Shown: piece after piece, positions 17,297-25,614 of the stretch
Position numbering within the stretch: the first letter of the stretch is position 1
How the letters are laid out: the number at the start of each line of letters is the position of its first letter
NCBI RefSeq assembly: GCF_019263705.2
Contig: NZ_JADQDK010000001.1
Coordinates: 4,774,001-4,838,000 of the forward strand
Length of the DNA: 64,000 nt
Direction: 5' to 3'
From: Pseudonocardia abyssalis
GTDB taxonomy: Bacteria > Actinomycetota > Actinomycetes > Mycobacteriales > Pseudonocardiaceae
Made by a program: the position numbers and the translations under genes
Notes under the pieces: model-generated
What the model saw: only the letters and a program-made list of their open reading frames with translations
What the model was told of the DNA's origin: nothing
Database searches by the model: none

Positions 17297-18237
17297 CCGA
17301 CGGTCCCGGCGCGCAGGCCGTCGAGCCACGCCTGGGCCTCGGCGAACGCGGTGTCGGTGGCGGCACCGAGCGGGGCGGCGGGATCGGTCGTGCCCGTCGG
17401 GGTCGCGCCGGTGCCCGCCCGCGGGAAGGACCCGAGGAAGCGCACCTCGTCACAGCGCCGGTGCAGCGCGGCCAGTGCCTCGCCCATCGCGGGATCGGCG
17501 ACGTGGCCGGTGCAGTCGATGTGGAACCAGTACTCGGCGTGCCGGTCCTTGATCGGGCGCGACTCGATGCGTGTGAGGTCGATGCCGCGGACGGCGAGCT
17601 CGGTGAGCAGGCCGAGCAGCGACCCCGGCTCGTTGCGGGTGGTCGCGGCGAACGTCGTGCGGTCGTGCCCCGTCGGCACGGGCGGCTTCCCGGGCGGGGC
17701 GACGAGCACGAACCGCGTGACGGCGCCGGGGTTGTCGGCCACGTCGTCGACGGCGATCTCCAGCCCGTGCTGCTCCGCGGCGAGCGGAGCGGCGACCGCG
17801 GCGTCGAGGTCACCGCGGGCGACCTGCGCCGCGGCCTCCGCGGTGGACGTCGTGAGCAGCACCTCCGCGTCGGGCAGGTGCGCGGCGAGCCAGCCGCGGG
17901 TCTGCGCGACCGCGTGCGGGTGCGAGCCGACGCGCCGGATGTCGGCGGTCGAGGTGCCCGCCCGCACCATCACGGCGAACCGCACGGCGACCAGCGCCTC
18001 GCGGACGATCACCAGCGGCGGCGAGCCGACGAGCCCGTCGAGCACCGCCCCGACGGCCCCCTCGACGCTGTTCTCGATCGGGACGCAGCCGGCGTCGGCC
18101 TCACCGCTGCGGACCGCGGCGAGCACCGCGGGGCTGCCCGCGCACGGCACCAGCTCGGCACCGCGGGACTCCGGGAGCGACCGCAGCGCCTGCTCGGTGA
18201 ACGTGGCGTGCGGCCCGAGGAACGCCAGTCGACCCAC
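17293..18237 (-). CDS. pheA: Prephenate dehydratase
   Basis: A 314-residue prephenate dehydratase, which converts prephenate to phenylpyruvate for phenylalanine synthesis. The PDT domain starts at once (RLAFLGPHATFTEQA), has the PIENS motif near 60 and a TTF-like catalytic region (HDRTTFAATTRN) near 205; the C-terminal ACT domain begins at NEPGSLLGLL and contains the phenylalanine-binding ESRP motif. Length agrees with the monofunctional mycobacterial enzyme. GTG 18237 gives the family N-terminus. Feedback inhibition by phenylalanine through the ACT domain is expected. Confidence 0.93.
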   Translation of the reverse strand: MGRLAFLGPHATFTEQALRSLPESRGAELVPCAGSPAVLAAVRSGEADAGCVPIENSVEGAVGAVLDGLVGSPPLVIVREALVAVRFAVMVRAGTSTADIRRVGSHPHAVAQTRGWLAAHLPDAEVLLTTSTAEAAAQVARGDLDAAVAAPLAAEQHGLEIAVDDVADNPGAVTRFVLVAPPGKPPVPTGHDRTTFAATTRNEPGSLLGLLTELAVRGIDLTRIESRPIKDRHAEYWFHIDCTGHVADPAMGEALAALHRRCDEVRFLGSFPRAGTGATPTGTTDPAAPLGAATDTAFAEAQAWLDGLRAGTVG

Positions 18238-18272
18238 GCCCCGGACCCTAATGCCCGGGGCCGCGGGGACGT

Positions 18273-19178
18273 TCAGCGGGAGAGCAGGCCCAGGCCGGCG
18301 AGTGCGGAGCCGGGCGTGAGGTCCGCCCCGCAGTGCGACAGCAGCCCCCGCACCCCGGAGACCGCACGCTCCGACCACTCCCCGATCTCCGCCGCGAGCG
18401 CCCCGCCGTCGGTGCTGCGCAGGGCCGCGGCGACGTCGCCGCCGCCGAGCGCGCGGGCCACCGCGACCAGCAGGTTGACGATCCCGTGGCGCGTGGTCCC
18501 GCCGCCCTCGACGCGCACCGCCTCGTGCAGCCCGAGCGTCGTGAACCCGCGCCCGGTCGACGCGACGACCCGCACGAACCGCTCGATGTCGTCGGTGGAC
18601 GGGGCGTCCGTCGGTCGCGGCCCACCGCAGCGCAGCTTCGGCGCGCACCCCTGGTCGGCGACGCGGCGCACGGCGTCGAGCCAGGCGTCGGTGGCCCCGG
18701 GGTCGTCGTGGGCGGGGCGCCGGGGCTCGACGACGGCGACGACGTCCTCCGGCACGAACTCCGCGACGCGGTCGAGCCACACGCCGTCGACGTCAGGGGG
18801 TGCGGCGGTCTCCACCGTGCGGGGCGCGAGCAGGGCCGGCCGGGACAGCACCGTGGACAGGGCCTTCGGGACCGACCCCAGCCCGGTGTCGACGACGATC
18901 GAGAGGTCGACCGGACGCGACAGCGCGGACCGGGCGAGCTCCTTGACCAGCTCGGGCAGCCGCGACACGGGGCACACGAGCTGGCCCACGAGACCGCTGA
19001 ACGCGCCGTCGCGGGCGGCGAGGTAACGGGCGACGACGCTCTCCACCGGGCGGGCGTCGCGGGGGCCGAGGAGACCGGTGTCGTCGACGAGCTGCGCGAA
19101 CAGGGGCGGGATGGACCAGGGTTCGGTTCCCGCCGTCGGCTGCGTCGTCACGGCCACAGACGCTAACGGGTCGGTCAC
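18273..19178 (-). CDS. Conserved-looking protein of unknown function
   Basis: A 301-residue soluble protein without signal peptide or membrane helix. I do not recognise the family. Hydrophobic strands ending in acidic or small residues recur at regular spacing (VDLSIVVDTGLG, VVAVVEP, PKLRCGG, FTTLGLHEAVR, GIVNLLVAVARAL), which suggests an alpha/beta or barrel fold. It lies 35 nt upstream of pheA on the same strand, so it may be co-transcribed with it. Nothing in it resembles a known aromatic-pathway enzyme. Confidence 0.7.
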   Translation of the reverse strand: MTDPLASVAVTTQPTAGTEPWSIPPLFAQLVDDTGLLGPRDARPVESVVARYLAARDGAFSGLVGQLVCPVSRLPELVKELARSALSRPVDLSIVVDTGLGSVPKALSTVLSRPALLAPRTVETAAPPDVDGVWLDRVAEFVPEDVVAVVEPRRPAHDDPGATDAWLDAVRRVADQGCAPKLRCGGPRPTDAPSTDDIERFVRVVASTGRGFTTLGLHEAVRVEGGGTTRHGIVNLLVAVARALGGGDVAAALRSTDGGALAAEIGEWSERAVSGVRGLLSHCGADLTPGSALAGLGLLSR

Positions 19179-19228
19179 GGCCGATCGACACGGGCTGATG
19201 GTTGCGCCGCCCGTCCCGGGAAGCTAGC

Positions 19229-19242
19229 TTAGGCTCACCTAA
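19229..19242 (+). promoter_or_regulatory. Iron box (IdeR/DtxR-type operator)
   Basis: TTAGGCTCACCTAA has perfect TTAGG/CCTAA half sites as in the DtxR/IdeR consensus. It lies 15 nt before the TTG start of the DUF2470 gene, so bound IdeR with iron would block its transcription. Confidence 0.75.
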
Positions 19243-19256
19243 TTCGGAGGTGTTCT

Positions 19257-20024
19257 TTGGGAACCACGCGCCTGCGGCGGCCACCCGCCCCGACCGACGC
19301 CGAACGCGCGCGCAGCCTCACCGTGCGCGGGGGCGGTGCGGCGGCGCTCGTCGGCACCGGTTCCCCGATCGCGCACCCCCGCGCGCACCACGTGCACGCC
19401 GACGGCTCGGCGATCCTGCTCCTCGCCGACGGCGAGCCGGTGCTCGCCCGACTGGGCGATGAGCCCGAGCTCGCCGTGATGCTGGAGCTCGCCGACCCCG
19501 CCCCCGTCGATCTGCGCGAACCGGTCCGCGGGCTGCTGTGGATCACCGGGCACATCACGCCGGTCGAGCCGGAACGGGCCCGGCGCATCGCCGTCGGGCT
19601 CGTCGAGCACCACCCGCACCCCGCCCTGCTCGAGCTCGGGCACGGCGCCACGATGGTGCGTCTGACGCCCGGATCCGCCGTCCTCTCCGACGCCGAGGGC
19701 ACCGCCGCGCTCTCCCCCGTCGACCTCGCCGCAGCCCGGCCCGACCCGTTCTGCCGCTACGAGCACCAGTGGCTCGGGCATCTGGAGCGGGCGCACCCCG
19801 AGGTCTTCACCGCGCTGTCGCGGCACCTGCCGCCCGCGCTGCGCGACCTCAAGGACATGCGCGTGCGCCCGCTCGGCGTCGACCGCTGCGGCCTGCGCCT
19901 GCGCGTGGAGACCTCCGACCGCGACCACGACGTGCGGCTCGCCTGGGAGGCGCCGATCGAGACCGTCGCGGAGCTGCGGACGCAGTTCCAGCGGATGGTG
20001 GGGTGCCCGTTCCGGCAGCCGTGA
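19257..20024 (+). CDS. DUF2470 protein, probably heme/iron related
   Basis: A 255-residue protein with an N-terminal FMN-binding-split-barrel-like half and a C-terminal DUF2470 domain (FCRYEHQWLGHLERAHPE, then MRVRPLGVDRCGLRLRV, and FQRMVGCPF at the end). DUF2470 is found in HugZ-type heme-degrading or heme-binding proteins. It begins at TTG 19257, 6 nt after a clear GGAGG. The iron box upstream supports a role in iron or heme acquisition and means it should be induced when iron is scarce. It stands alone on the plus strand. Confidence 0.8.
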   Translation: MGTTRLRRPPAPTDAERARSLTVRGGGAAALVGTGSPIAHPRAHHVHADGSAILLLADGEPVLARLGDEPELAVMLELADPAPVDLREPVRGLLWITGHITPVEPERARRIAVGLVEHHPHPALLELGHGATMVRLTPGSAVLSDAEGTAALSPVDLAAARPDPFCRYEHQWLGHLERAHPEVFTALSRHLPPALRDLKDMRVRPLGVDRCGLRLRVETSDRDHDVRLAWEAPIETVAELRTQFQRMVGCPFRQP

Positions 20025-20028
20025 CCGG

Positions 20029-20343
20029 TCAGGCCGCGGGGCGCAGCGCCTGGACGCGCCGGGTCACCGCGCGCTCGGCCACGAACGACGCGATCGGGAT
20101 GGTGCCCGCGAGCAGCACCACCAGCGCCTCCAACGGCTTCGCCCGCACGCGCTCGGCCAGGATCAGCGTGCAGACGATGTAGAGCATGTAGAGGAAGCCG
20201 TGCGTCACGCCGACGATCGCGACCGGTCCGGGCGTGTCGAAGAAGTACTTGAGCGGCATCGCGACGAACACCAGCACGATCAGCCCGATGCCGGTGACCC
20301 ACGCGGCGATGCGGTAGTTGCGCAGAGCGGTCGGGATCGACAC
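20029..20343 (-). CDS. DUF3817 membrane protein
   Basis: A 104-residue protein with three hydrophobic helices. The segments LKYFFDTPGP and VGVTHGFLYMLYIVCTLIL are characteristic of DUF3817 proteins, which are widespread in actinobacteria and of unknown function. It converges with the DUF2470 gene (4-nt gap) and follows a membrane protein gene on the same strand by 8 nt. Confidence 0.85.
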   Translation of the reverse strand: MSIPTALRNYRIAAWVTGIGLIVLVFVAMPLKYFFDTPGPVAIVGVTHGFLYMLYIVCTLILAERVRAKPLEALVVLLAGTIPIASFVAERAVTRRVQALRPAA

Positions 20344-20351
20344 GGGCGGTC

Positions 20352-20771
20352 CTATCGGGAGTCGCGCTCGGCGAGCTGCCGGAGCATCTGGTTGTAGGCG
20401 ACGAGTCGGGGGTTCTCATCGGCGTCGAGCTCGGGCACCGCGACGCGCGGGCGGGCGGTGAACGGACTGTCGACCGGGGTCTCCTCGACCACCGGCTCGG
20501 GCTCCGGTTCCGGCTCCACGACGTCCTCGGGCTCGGCGGGAGCCCCGGCGGCGAGCGTCTGCGCCTCCATGCGCAGCAACCGCCACCACATGACGCCGAA
20601 GAACAGCGCGAACACCGGCCACTGCACGCCGTAGCCGACGTTGAGTGCGCTGCCCAGCGCGGAGCCGGCCCGCTGCCACTGCCACACCGCGAGCCAACCG
20701 CAGGTGGCCATCGCGCCGAGCGTCAGCAGGTGCCACATCATCCAGCGGGGGGAGAGGGCCAGCCGCAACAC
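20352..20771 (-). CDS. Membrane protein with acidic cytoplasmic tail
   Basis: A 139-residue protein with two membrane helices (about residues 12-30 and 45-62) followed by an acidic, Glu/Pro-repeat tail and a basic end (VAYNQMLRQLAERD). The N-terminal run SPRWMMWHLL...WLAVWQW recalls the first helix of SURF1 proteins, but nothing else of SURF1 is present. It precedes the DUF3817 gene, and the two are probably one unit. GTG 20771 was chosen; ATG 20741 is possible. Function unknown. Confidence 0.65.
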   Translation of the reverse strand: MLRLALSPRWMMWHLLTLGAMATCGWLAVWQWQRAGSALGSALNVGYGVQWPVFALFFGVMWWRLLRMEAQTLAAGAPAEPEDVVEPEPEPEPVVEETPVDSPFTARPRVAVPELDADENPRLVAYNQMLRQLAERDSR

Positions 20772-20807
20772 GCGGTCCAGACTACGCCGCCGGTAGCGTC
20801 GCCGATC

Positions 20808-21587
20808 GTGTCCCCGAGCCACACACCCGTGATCACCGACCCGCGCACCCGCCGCATGCTGGGCACCGAGGTGCTGGTGGTGCTCACCGTCACGCTCGGG
20901 CTCTCGGCGGTGCGCAGCGCGCTGAGCCTCGTCGACTCCCTGCTGCAGCCCACTCCGCTGTCCGAGCAGCAGGTCGCCCTCAACGCGCCCGCCGCGCAGG
21001 CCGACCTCGTCGACCTCGCCCTGCAGCTCGTGCGCGTGCTCCAGCTCGTCGGCTGGGGGGCGCTGGGGGCGTACCTGCTGGTCCGCAGCGGGCTCGCGCT
21101 GCGAGCCGTCGGGCTGGACCGCACGCAGCCCGGCCGCGACGCACTCGGTGTCGCCGGGCTCGCCGCACTCATCGGCATCCCCGGTCTCGGGCTCTACCTC
21201 GTTGCGCGCGCGCTCGGCGTCAGCCTGACGATCGCCCCGACCACGCTGGACCAGACCTGGTGGCAGCTCCCGGTCCTGATCCTCTCCGCCGCGGCGAACA
21301 GCTGGGCGGAGGAGCTCGTGATGGTGGCCTACCTGATCACCCGGCTGCGCCAGCTCGGCTGGTCGGAGAACGGCTCGCTGCTCGCCCAGGCGCTGCTGCG
21401 CGGGGCGTACCACCTCTACCAGGGGCTCGGCGGGTTCGTCGGCAACGTGGTGATGGGGGTGGTGTTCGGGCGGGTGTGGCAGCGCACGAACCGGCTGTGG
21501 ATGCTCGTCGGCGCGCACGCCCTGATCGACGTCGTCGCGTTCGCCGGCTACGCGCTGCTGGCCGGCAAGGTCGGCTGGCTGCCCTGA
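20808..21587 (+). CDS. CPBP family intramembrane protease
   Basis: A 259-residue membrane protein with about eight helices. The CPBP (Abi/CAAX-protease-like) signature is present: the diglutamate in SWAEELVMVAYLITRL, then ALLRGAYHLYQGLGGF, and finally VGAHALIDVVAF with the His needed for zinc or catalysis. Members include bacteriocin self-immunity and membrane-protein processing enzymes; the substrate here is unknown. GTG 20808 was chosen as start. A perfect hairpin follows the stop codon. Confidence 0.85.
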   Translation: MSPSHTPVITDPRTRRMLGTEVLVVLTVTLGLSAVRSALSLVDSLLQPTPLSEQQVALNAPAAQADLVDLALQLVRVLQLVGWGALGAYLLVRSGLALRAVGLDRTQPGRDALGVAGLAALIGIPGLGLYLVARALGVSLTIAPTTLDQTWWQLPVLILSAAANSWAEELVMVAYLITRLRQLGWSENGSLLAQALLRGAYHLYQGLGGFVGNVVMGVVFGRVWQRTNRLWMLVGAHALIDVVAFAGYALLAGKVGWLP

Positions 21588-21619
21588 CGCGGAACCGTGG
21601 CCGGGCCACGGTTCCGCGT
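21587..21619. terminator. Bidirectional hairpin terminator
   Basis: A perfect 14-bp stem (21587-21600 with 21606-21619, loop CCGGG) begins at the last base of the CPBP stop codon and ends 10 nt before the convergent SDR stop. There is no U-tract, as is common in high-G+C actinobacteria. Confidence 0.8.
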
Positions 21620-21629
21620 ACGTGAGCCC

Positions 21630-22544
21630 TCAGAGGGCCAGGATCTGGTACCGCATCCGGGCCATCATGTTCTCCGGCCCCGGCTGGATGCCGCTGGCGG
21701 TCCACAGGTCGTCGATGCGGCCGCCGATGTCCTCGGGGTCCCAGCGCTTCCCGTCGTTCTTGACCTCCGCGACGCTGGTGAACGGCTGGAAGATCTCGAT
21801 GCTGTCGCCCTGCACACCGAAGACCTTGCCGCTGATGTGCGACGAGGCGTCGGAGCAGAGGAAGGCGACGAGCGGGGCGACGTTCTCCGGGGCGAAGAAG
21901 TCGAACTCGCCGCGGGCGATGGCGGCGTCGCGCTCGTCGCGGAACTCCTGCGGCATGAGGTCGAGCGTCATGGCGGTCAGCGCGGTCGGGGCGATCGCGT
22001 TCGAGGTGATGCCCCCGCGTGCGCCCTCCATCGCGACGATCGTGGAGAACGCGGCGATGCCGGCCTTGGCCGCGCCGTAGTTGGTCTGGCCGAAGTTGCC
22101 CAGGATCCCCGACGTCGACGCCGTGTGGACGACGTGGCCGGGCTGCTTGGCCTCCTTCCAGTGCTGCACCGCCGCGCGCGTGGGCAGGAAGTGCCCGCGC
22201 AGGTGCACCCGGATCACCGCGTCCCAGTCGTCGTCCGACAGCTTGGCGAGCGTCTTGTCGCGCAGGATCCCGGCGTTGTTGACCAGGGCGTCGAGGCGCC
22301 CGAACTCCGACAGCGCGGTGGCGACGAGCGAGTTCGCGACGTCGGCGTCGGCGACGTCACCGCTCGCGGCGACGGCCCGCCCACCTGCGGCGACGATCTC
22401 CTTGGCCACCGACTCGCCCGTGCTCGGGTCGAACTCGGCGACGACCACGGCCGCGCCCTGTGCCGCGCACTCCAGCGCCTCGCCGCGGCCGATCCCGCGA
22501 CCGGCGCCCGTGACGATGACGACCTTGCCGTCCAGTAGTCCCAT
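21630..22544 (-). CDS. SDR dehydrogenase (3-hydroxyacyl-CoA/17-beta-HSD-4-like)
   Basis: A 304-residue classical short-chain dehydrogenase. Cofactor motif TGAGRGIGRG at about 12-21, NNAG in VNNAGI, catalytic Ser in TASTSG and the YGAAK pair. The extra C-terminal part (WDPEDIGGRIDDLW) and overall length agree with mycobacterial 3-oxoacyl/3-hydroxyacyl dehydrogenases of the HSD17B4 type, acting on CoA thioesters or steroids. It is probably leaderless: TATAGT lies 7 nt before the ATG and there is no ribosome-binding site. Confidence 0.85.
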   Translation of the reverse strand: MGLLDGKVVIVTGAGRGIGRGEALECAAQGAAVVVAEFDPSTGESVAKEIVAAGGRAVAASGDVADADVANSLVATALSEFGRLDALVNNAGILRDKTLAKLSDDDWDAVIRVHLRGHFLPTRAAVQHWKEAKQPGHVVHTASTSGILGNFGQTNYGAAKAGIAAFSTIVAMEGARGGITSNAIAPTALTAMTLDLMPQEFRDERDAAIARGEFDFFAPENVAPLVAFLCSDASSHISGKVFGVQGDSIEIFQPFTSVAEVKNDGKRWDPEDIGGRIDDLWTASGIQPGPENMMARMRYQILAL

Positions 22545-22551
22545 GCGTCGG

Positions 22552-22557
22552 ACTATA
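22552..22557 (-). promoter_or_regulatory. Leaderless -10 box for the SDR gene
   Basis: TATAGT on the minus strand ends 7 nt before ATG 22544; no Shine-Dalgarno is present. It lies in a 51-bp divergent gap shared with the ferritin promoter. Confidence 0.5.
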
Positions 22558-22583
22558 TGACCCGTCGGTAACCGCTGCAGACG

Positions 22584-22589
22584 TAGCAT
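22584..22589 (+). promoter_or_regulatory. Leaderless -10 box for ferritin
   Basis: TAGCAT (TANNNT) is followed 6 nt later by ATG 22596. No iron box is visible in the short divergent gap. Confidence 0.4.
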
Positions 22590-22595
22590 GGAGTG

Positions 22596-23135
22596 ATGTC
22601 CGCGGAGTCGAAGTTCCCGTCGCTGCTCCGCGATCAGATCCGCAACGAGTTCACCGCGTCGCAGCAGTACACGGCGGTGGCCGTCTACCTCGACGACCAG
22701 GACCTCCCGCAGATCGCCGCGCACTTCTACGCCCAGGCGATCGAGGAACGCAACCACGCGATGGCGATGGTGCAGTACCTGCTCGACACCGATCTGCCCG
22801 TCCACATCCCGGGCGTCGACGACGTGCGCAACGACTTCTCCTCCGTGGAGGACGTCGTGCGGCTCGCGCTCGCGCAGGAGAAGGCGGTGACGGCGCAGAT
22901 CACCGCGCTGGCCCGCACCGCGCGCGACGAGGGCGACTACCTCGGCGAGCAGTTCATGCAGTGGTTCCTCAAGGAGCAGGTGGAGGAGGTCGCGTCGATG
23001 TCCACCCTGCTCACGGTGGTGCAGCGGGCGGGCGACAACCTCTTCCACATCGAGGACTTCGTCAACCGCGAGCTGAAGAAGGGCGCCGGCACCGCCGACC
23101 CGACCGCACCACCGGTGGCCGGCGCCTCCGCCTAG
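22596..23135 (+). CDS. bfrB: Ferritin (BfrB-like)
   Basis: A 179-residue non-heme ferritin (GTG 22593 would add one residue). Ferroxidase-centre residues are visible: E18 in RNEFTASQQY with Y25, the glutamates and His of AIEERNHAM near 50-56, and E/Q in LKEQVEEVASM near 125. It stores iron as a mineral and limits oxidative damage. Length and motifs agree with M. tuberculosis BfrB (Rv3841), a near neighbour of the Rv3835-38 block, so the gene order here partly parallels that chromosome. It shares a CTAG stop overlap with the convergent SDR gene. Confidence 0.9.
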   Translation: MSAESKFPSLLRDQIRNEFTASQQYTAVAVYLDDQDLPQIAAHFYAQAIEERNHAMAMVQYLLDTDLPVHIPGVDDVRNDFSSVEDVVRLALAQEKAVTAQITALARTARDEGDYLGEQFMQWFLKEQVEEVASMSTLLTVVQRAGDNLFHIEDFVNRELKKGAGTADPTAPPVAGASA

Positions 23136-23959
23136 GAGTTCCGGCCGCCGTGGGCCTGCACGGCCAGCGGCTGCCACTTCTCCCAGCTCGCGAGGCGCGA
23201 CTCGTAGTCGGCCTTCGCGATGGCCAGCGGGGCCTCTCCGAAGAACGCGCGCAGCGGCGGGTCCTCGGCGTCGACGAGGGTGAGCACGGCCTCGCGGGTG
23301 GCCACCGGGTCGCCCGGGGTTCCCCGACGGCTCGGGCGGTTGTTCGCCGCCTCGCGCACGGAGTCGTAGGCCTCGATCGGGGTGGCGTGCTTCGCCGACG
23401 CGCCGCCCCAGTCGGTGGCGTAGCCGCCCGGCTCGATCAGGGTGACCTTGATGCCGAAGCCGGCCACCTCCTGCGCGAGGGACTGGCTGAAGCCCTCCAC
23501 GGCCCACTTCGACGCGTGGTAGATCCCGACGGTCGGGAATGCGGAGATCCCGCCGATGGAGCTGACCTGCAGGATGTGCCCGCTGCCCTGCTCGCGCAGG
23601 AACGGCAGCGCCGCCTGGGTCACCCAGAGCGTGCCGAACAGGTTGGCCTCGATCTGCTGGCGCGACTCGGCCTCGGACAGCTCCTCGACCATGCCGAACT
23701 GGCCGTAGCCCGCGTTGTTGACGACGACGTCGAGCCGCCCGAAGTGCCCGTGCGCCTGCGCGACCGCGGCGAACGCCGCGTCGTGGTCGGTGACGTCGAG
23801 CGAGATCGGGAGGATCGCGTCGCCGTACTTCGTGACGAGGTCGTCGAGCGACGCGGTGTCGCGGGCGGTGGCGGCGACACGGTCGCCGCGCCCGAGGGCG
23901 GCGATGGCCCACTCGCGACCGAAGCCGCGGGACGTGCCGGTGATGAACCAGGTCTTCAT
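23132..23959 (-). CDS. Classical SDR oxidoreductase
   Basis: A 275-residue short-chain dehydrogenase. The motifs are TGTSRGFG (N-terminal cofactor loop), NNAGYGQFG, catalytic Ser in QVSSIGG and YHASK. The ending ADYESRLASWE is usual in a broad actinobacterial subgroup whose substrates are undefined. It follows a second, divergent-type SDR gene by 4 nt and is probably co-transcribed with it. Confidence 0.85.
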   Translation of the reverse strand: MKTWFITGTSRGFGREWAIAALGRGDRVAATARDTASLDDLVTKYGDAILPISLDVTDHDAAFAAVAQAHGHFGRLDVVVNNAGYGQFGMVEELSEAESRQQIEANLFGTLWVTQAALPFLREQGSGHILQVSSIGGISAFPTVGIYHASKWAVEGFSQSLAQEVAGFGIKVTLIEPGGYATDWGGASAKHATPIEAYDSVREAANNRPSRRGTPGDPVATREAVLTLVDAEDPPLRAFFGEAPLAIAKADYESRLASWEKWQPLAVQAHGGRNS

Positions 23960-23963
23960 GTGT

Positions 23964-24629
23964 TCAGTCCTTCCCGATGGTGTGGCGGAAACGGTCGCGC
24001 TTGCTGTGCAGGTCCCAGAGGTGCCCGGCGAGCACCGCGGGGTCCTTCTCCGGATCCCCGGCGACGATCGCGCCCGGGATGATCAGCTGCGATACCTGGA
24101 TGCCCTCCTCGCCGAGCACCTCGTGCAGCAGCTGGGCGTAGGCCGCCTGGCCGGCGAACGCCACGGACGTACCGGTGACGTTGCGACCGGGCGTCACGGC
24201 GGACCCGCCGTTGACGAACAGGACGGTGCCCCGGTTCTCCCCGAGGAAGCGCATCCCCGGGATCACCTGGTGCACGGCCGCGACCGGGCCGTAGATCGAG
24301 AACTCGATCGGCCCGACGAGGTCGGCGGGGGTCGTCTCCAGCACCGGCCGCATGAAGTCCTTCTGCGGCAGCGGGCTGTACTGCAGGACCTCGATCGGCC
24401 CGAGCTCCTCGGCCACCCGCTCCAGGACGGCCGAGAGCGACGCCGGGTCCCGGACGTCGGCGGTGAACCCGCGCGCGGGGACGCCCTCGGAGTTCAGGTC
24501 ATCGGCCAGGGCGTCGACCCGCACCTGGTTGCGGGAGATGAGCGCGACGGAGAAGCCCTCGGCCCCGAACCGCCGCGCGACGGCGGCCCCGAGGCCGCGT
24601 CCTGCTCCGATGATCGCGATGGTGGTCAT
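23964..24629 (-). CDS. Atypical SDR family protein
   Basis: A 221-residue Rossmann-fold protein with the N-terminal motif IGAGRGLGAAVARRF and a third-strand acid in FTADVRD. The usual NNAG is replaced by a SPLPQKDF region and the catalytic Tyr lies in AAYAQLLHEVL without the usual Lys three residues later. It is like the YddC/NodG-type atypical SDRs annotated only as SDR-family. ATG 24629 gives a normal N-terminus. Enzyme activity is uncertain because the YxxxK pair is missing. Confidence 0.72.
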   Translation of the reverse strand: MTTIAIIGAGRGLGAAVARRFGAEGFSVALISRNQVRVDALADDLNSEGVPARGFTADVRDPASLSAVLERVAEELGPIEVLQYSPLPQKDFMRPVLETTPADLVGPIEFSIYGPVAAVHQVIPGMRFLGENRGTVLFVNGGSAVTPGRNVTGTSVAFAGQAAYAQLLHEVLGEEGIQVSQLIIPGAIVAGDPEKDPAVLAGHLWDLHSKRDRFRHTIGKD

Positions 24630-24671
24630 GGCCCGTACAAGGACCAGGATCCCCACCGCTGTTCCGCACGA

Positions 24672-25601
24672 CTAGCGGAGTGTGACCTGTTTCCCCGCGA
24701 GGGCGTCGCGGGCACGGCGCTCGTCGGAGGTGAGCGGGGCGGTGTCGGCGAGCGCCGTCTCCAGACCCGCGGCGAAGTCGGTGACCGGCTTCGACCATTC
24801 CGACGGGTGCAGCTCGCGATCGAGGTCCCAGACCGGGACGAGCAGGCCGTGCGCGCGGAAGGAGCCCGCGTACTTCGTGCCCTCGCCCATGCCGAGCTGC
24901 CCGCGGGCCTGCAGCCGGGCGAGCGCCGCGATGAGCCGCTCCTCCGGCTCCGGGCGAACCCAGCGCAGGTGCGCCTTGGTGCCGGTGTCGACCCAGTAGG
25001 CGGCGCGGACGCCGTCGCCCTCGACCGCCTCCGTCGGCATGATGACGGCGTTGGCACGCTCGACGGTGGCCAACACCTCAGCGGTGGGCTCGCTCCCGTC
25101 CTCGGGGGCCACCCACCAGGCGAAGTCGCCGTGCACGGTGAGGTCGAGCGGGGCGTCGACGTCGACGAGGTCCTGCAGCCGGTCGGTGCCGGTCAGGGCG
25201 GGGCCGACGTTCGGCAGCGCGGTGCCCGGCTCGGCCGCGAGACCCCATTCGAGGGCGCGCGCGAGGTCGGCGGACAGGTCGCCGGACCGGGTCTGGACCT
25301 GCATGCCGAGCAGGACCTCCCCGCTCGGCCGGACCAGCGCGGCCGACGCACCGGGCAGCACCGACGCGATGACGACGGGCCGGTCGGCCGGCGTCCGCAG
25401 CGTCAGGGGCGCGGTGGCCGACGGCAGGAACTCGCGGAGGGCGACGAGGTCGCACTCCACGGCCAGGCCCTCGAACGGGCGGGTGACGATGATGTCGTCA
25501 CCCGCGCCGTGGCAGGCCTTGAAGCGCTTGCCGGAGCCGCAGGGGCAGGGGCGGCGCGGGTTCTCCCCCGCCGGGGCCGCAACACGTGTCTTCTTCGCCA
25601 T
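24672..25601 (-). CDS. SEC-C motif protein (DUF5926-like)
   Basis: A 309-residue protein. A SEC-C zinc motif is near the N-terminus (CPCGSGKRFKACHG; C19, C21, C30, H31). The rest is soluble with no signal and contains a middle region rich in small residues and a W-containing C-terminal half (YWVDTGTKAHLRWV). Actinobacteria have a conserved family of this form (DUF5926). SEC-C modules bind zinc and, in SecA, SecB or ribosomes; the role here is unknown. It is upstream of two SDR genes and downstream of a symporter on the same strand. Confidence 0.75.
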   Translation of the reverse strand: MAKKTRVAAPAGENPRRPCPCGSGKRFKACHGAGDDIIVTRPFEGLAVECDLVALREFLPSATAPLTLRTPADRPVVIASVLPGASAALVRPSGEVLLGMQVQTRSGDLSADLARALEWGLAAEPGTALPNVGPALTGTDRLQDLVDVDAPLDLTVHGDFAWWVAPEDGSEPTAEVLATVERANAVIMPTEAVEGDGVRAAYWVDTGTKAHLRWVRPEPEERLIAALARLQARGQLGMGEGTKYAGSFRAHGLLVPVWDLDRELHPSEWSKPVTDFAAGLETALADTAPLTSDERRARDALAGKQVTLR

Positions 25602-25614
25602 GGTTCCGGAAACG

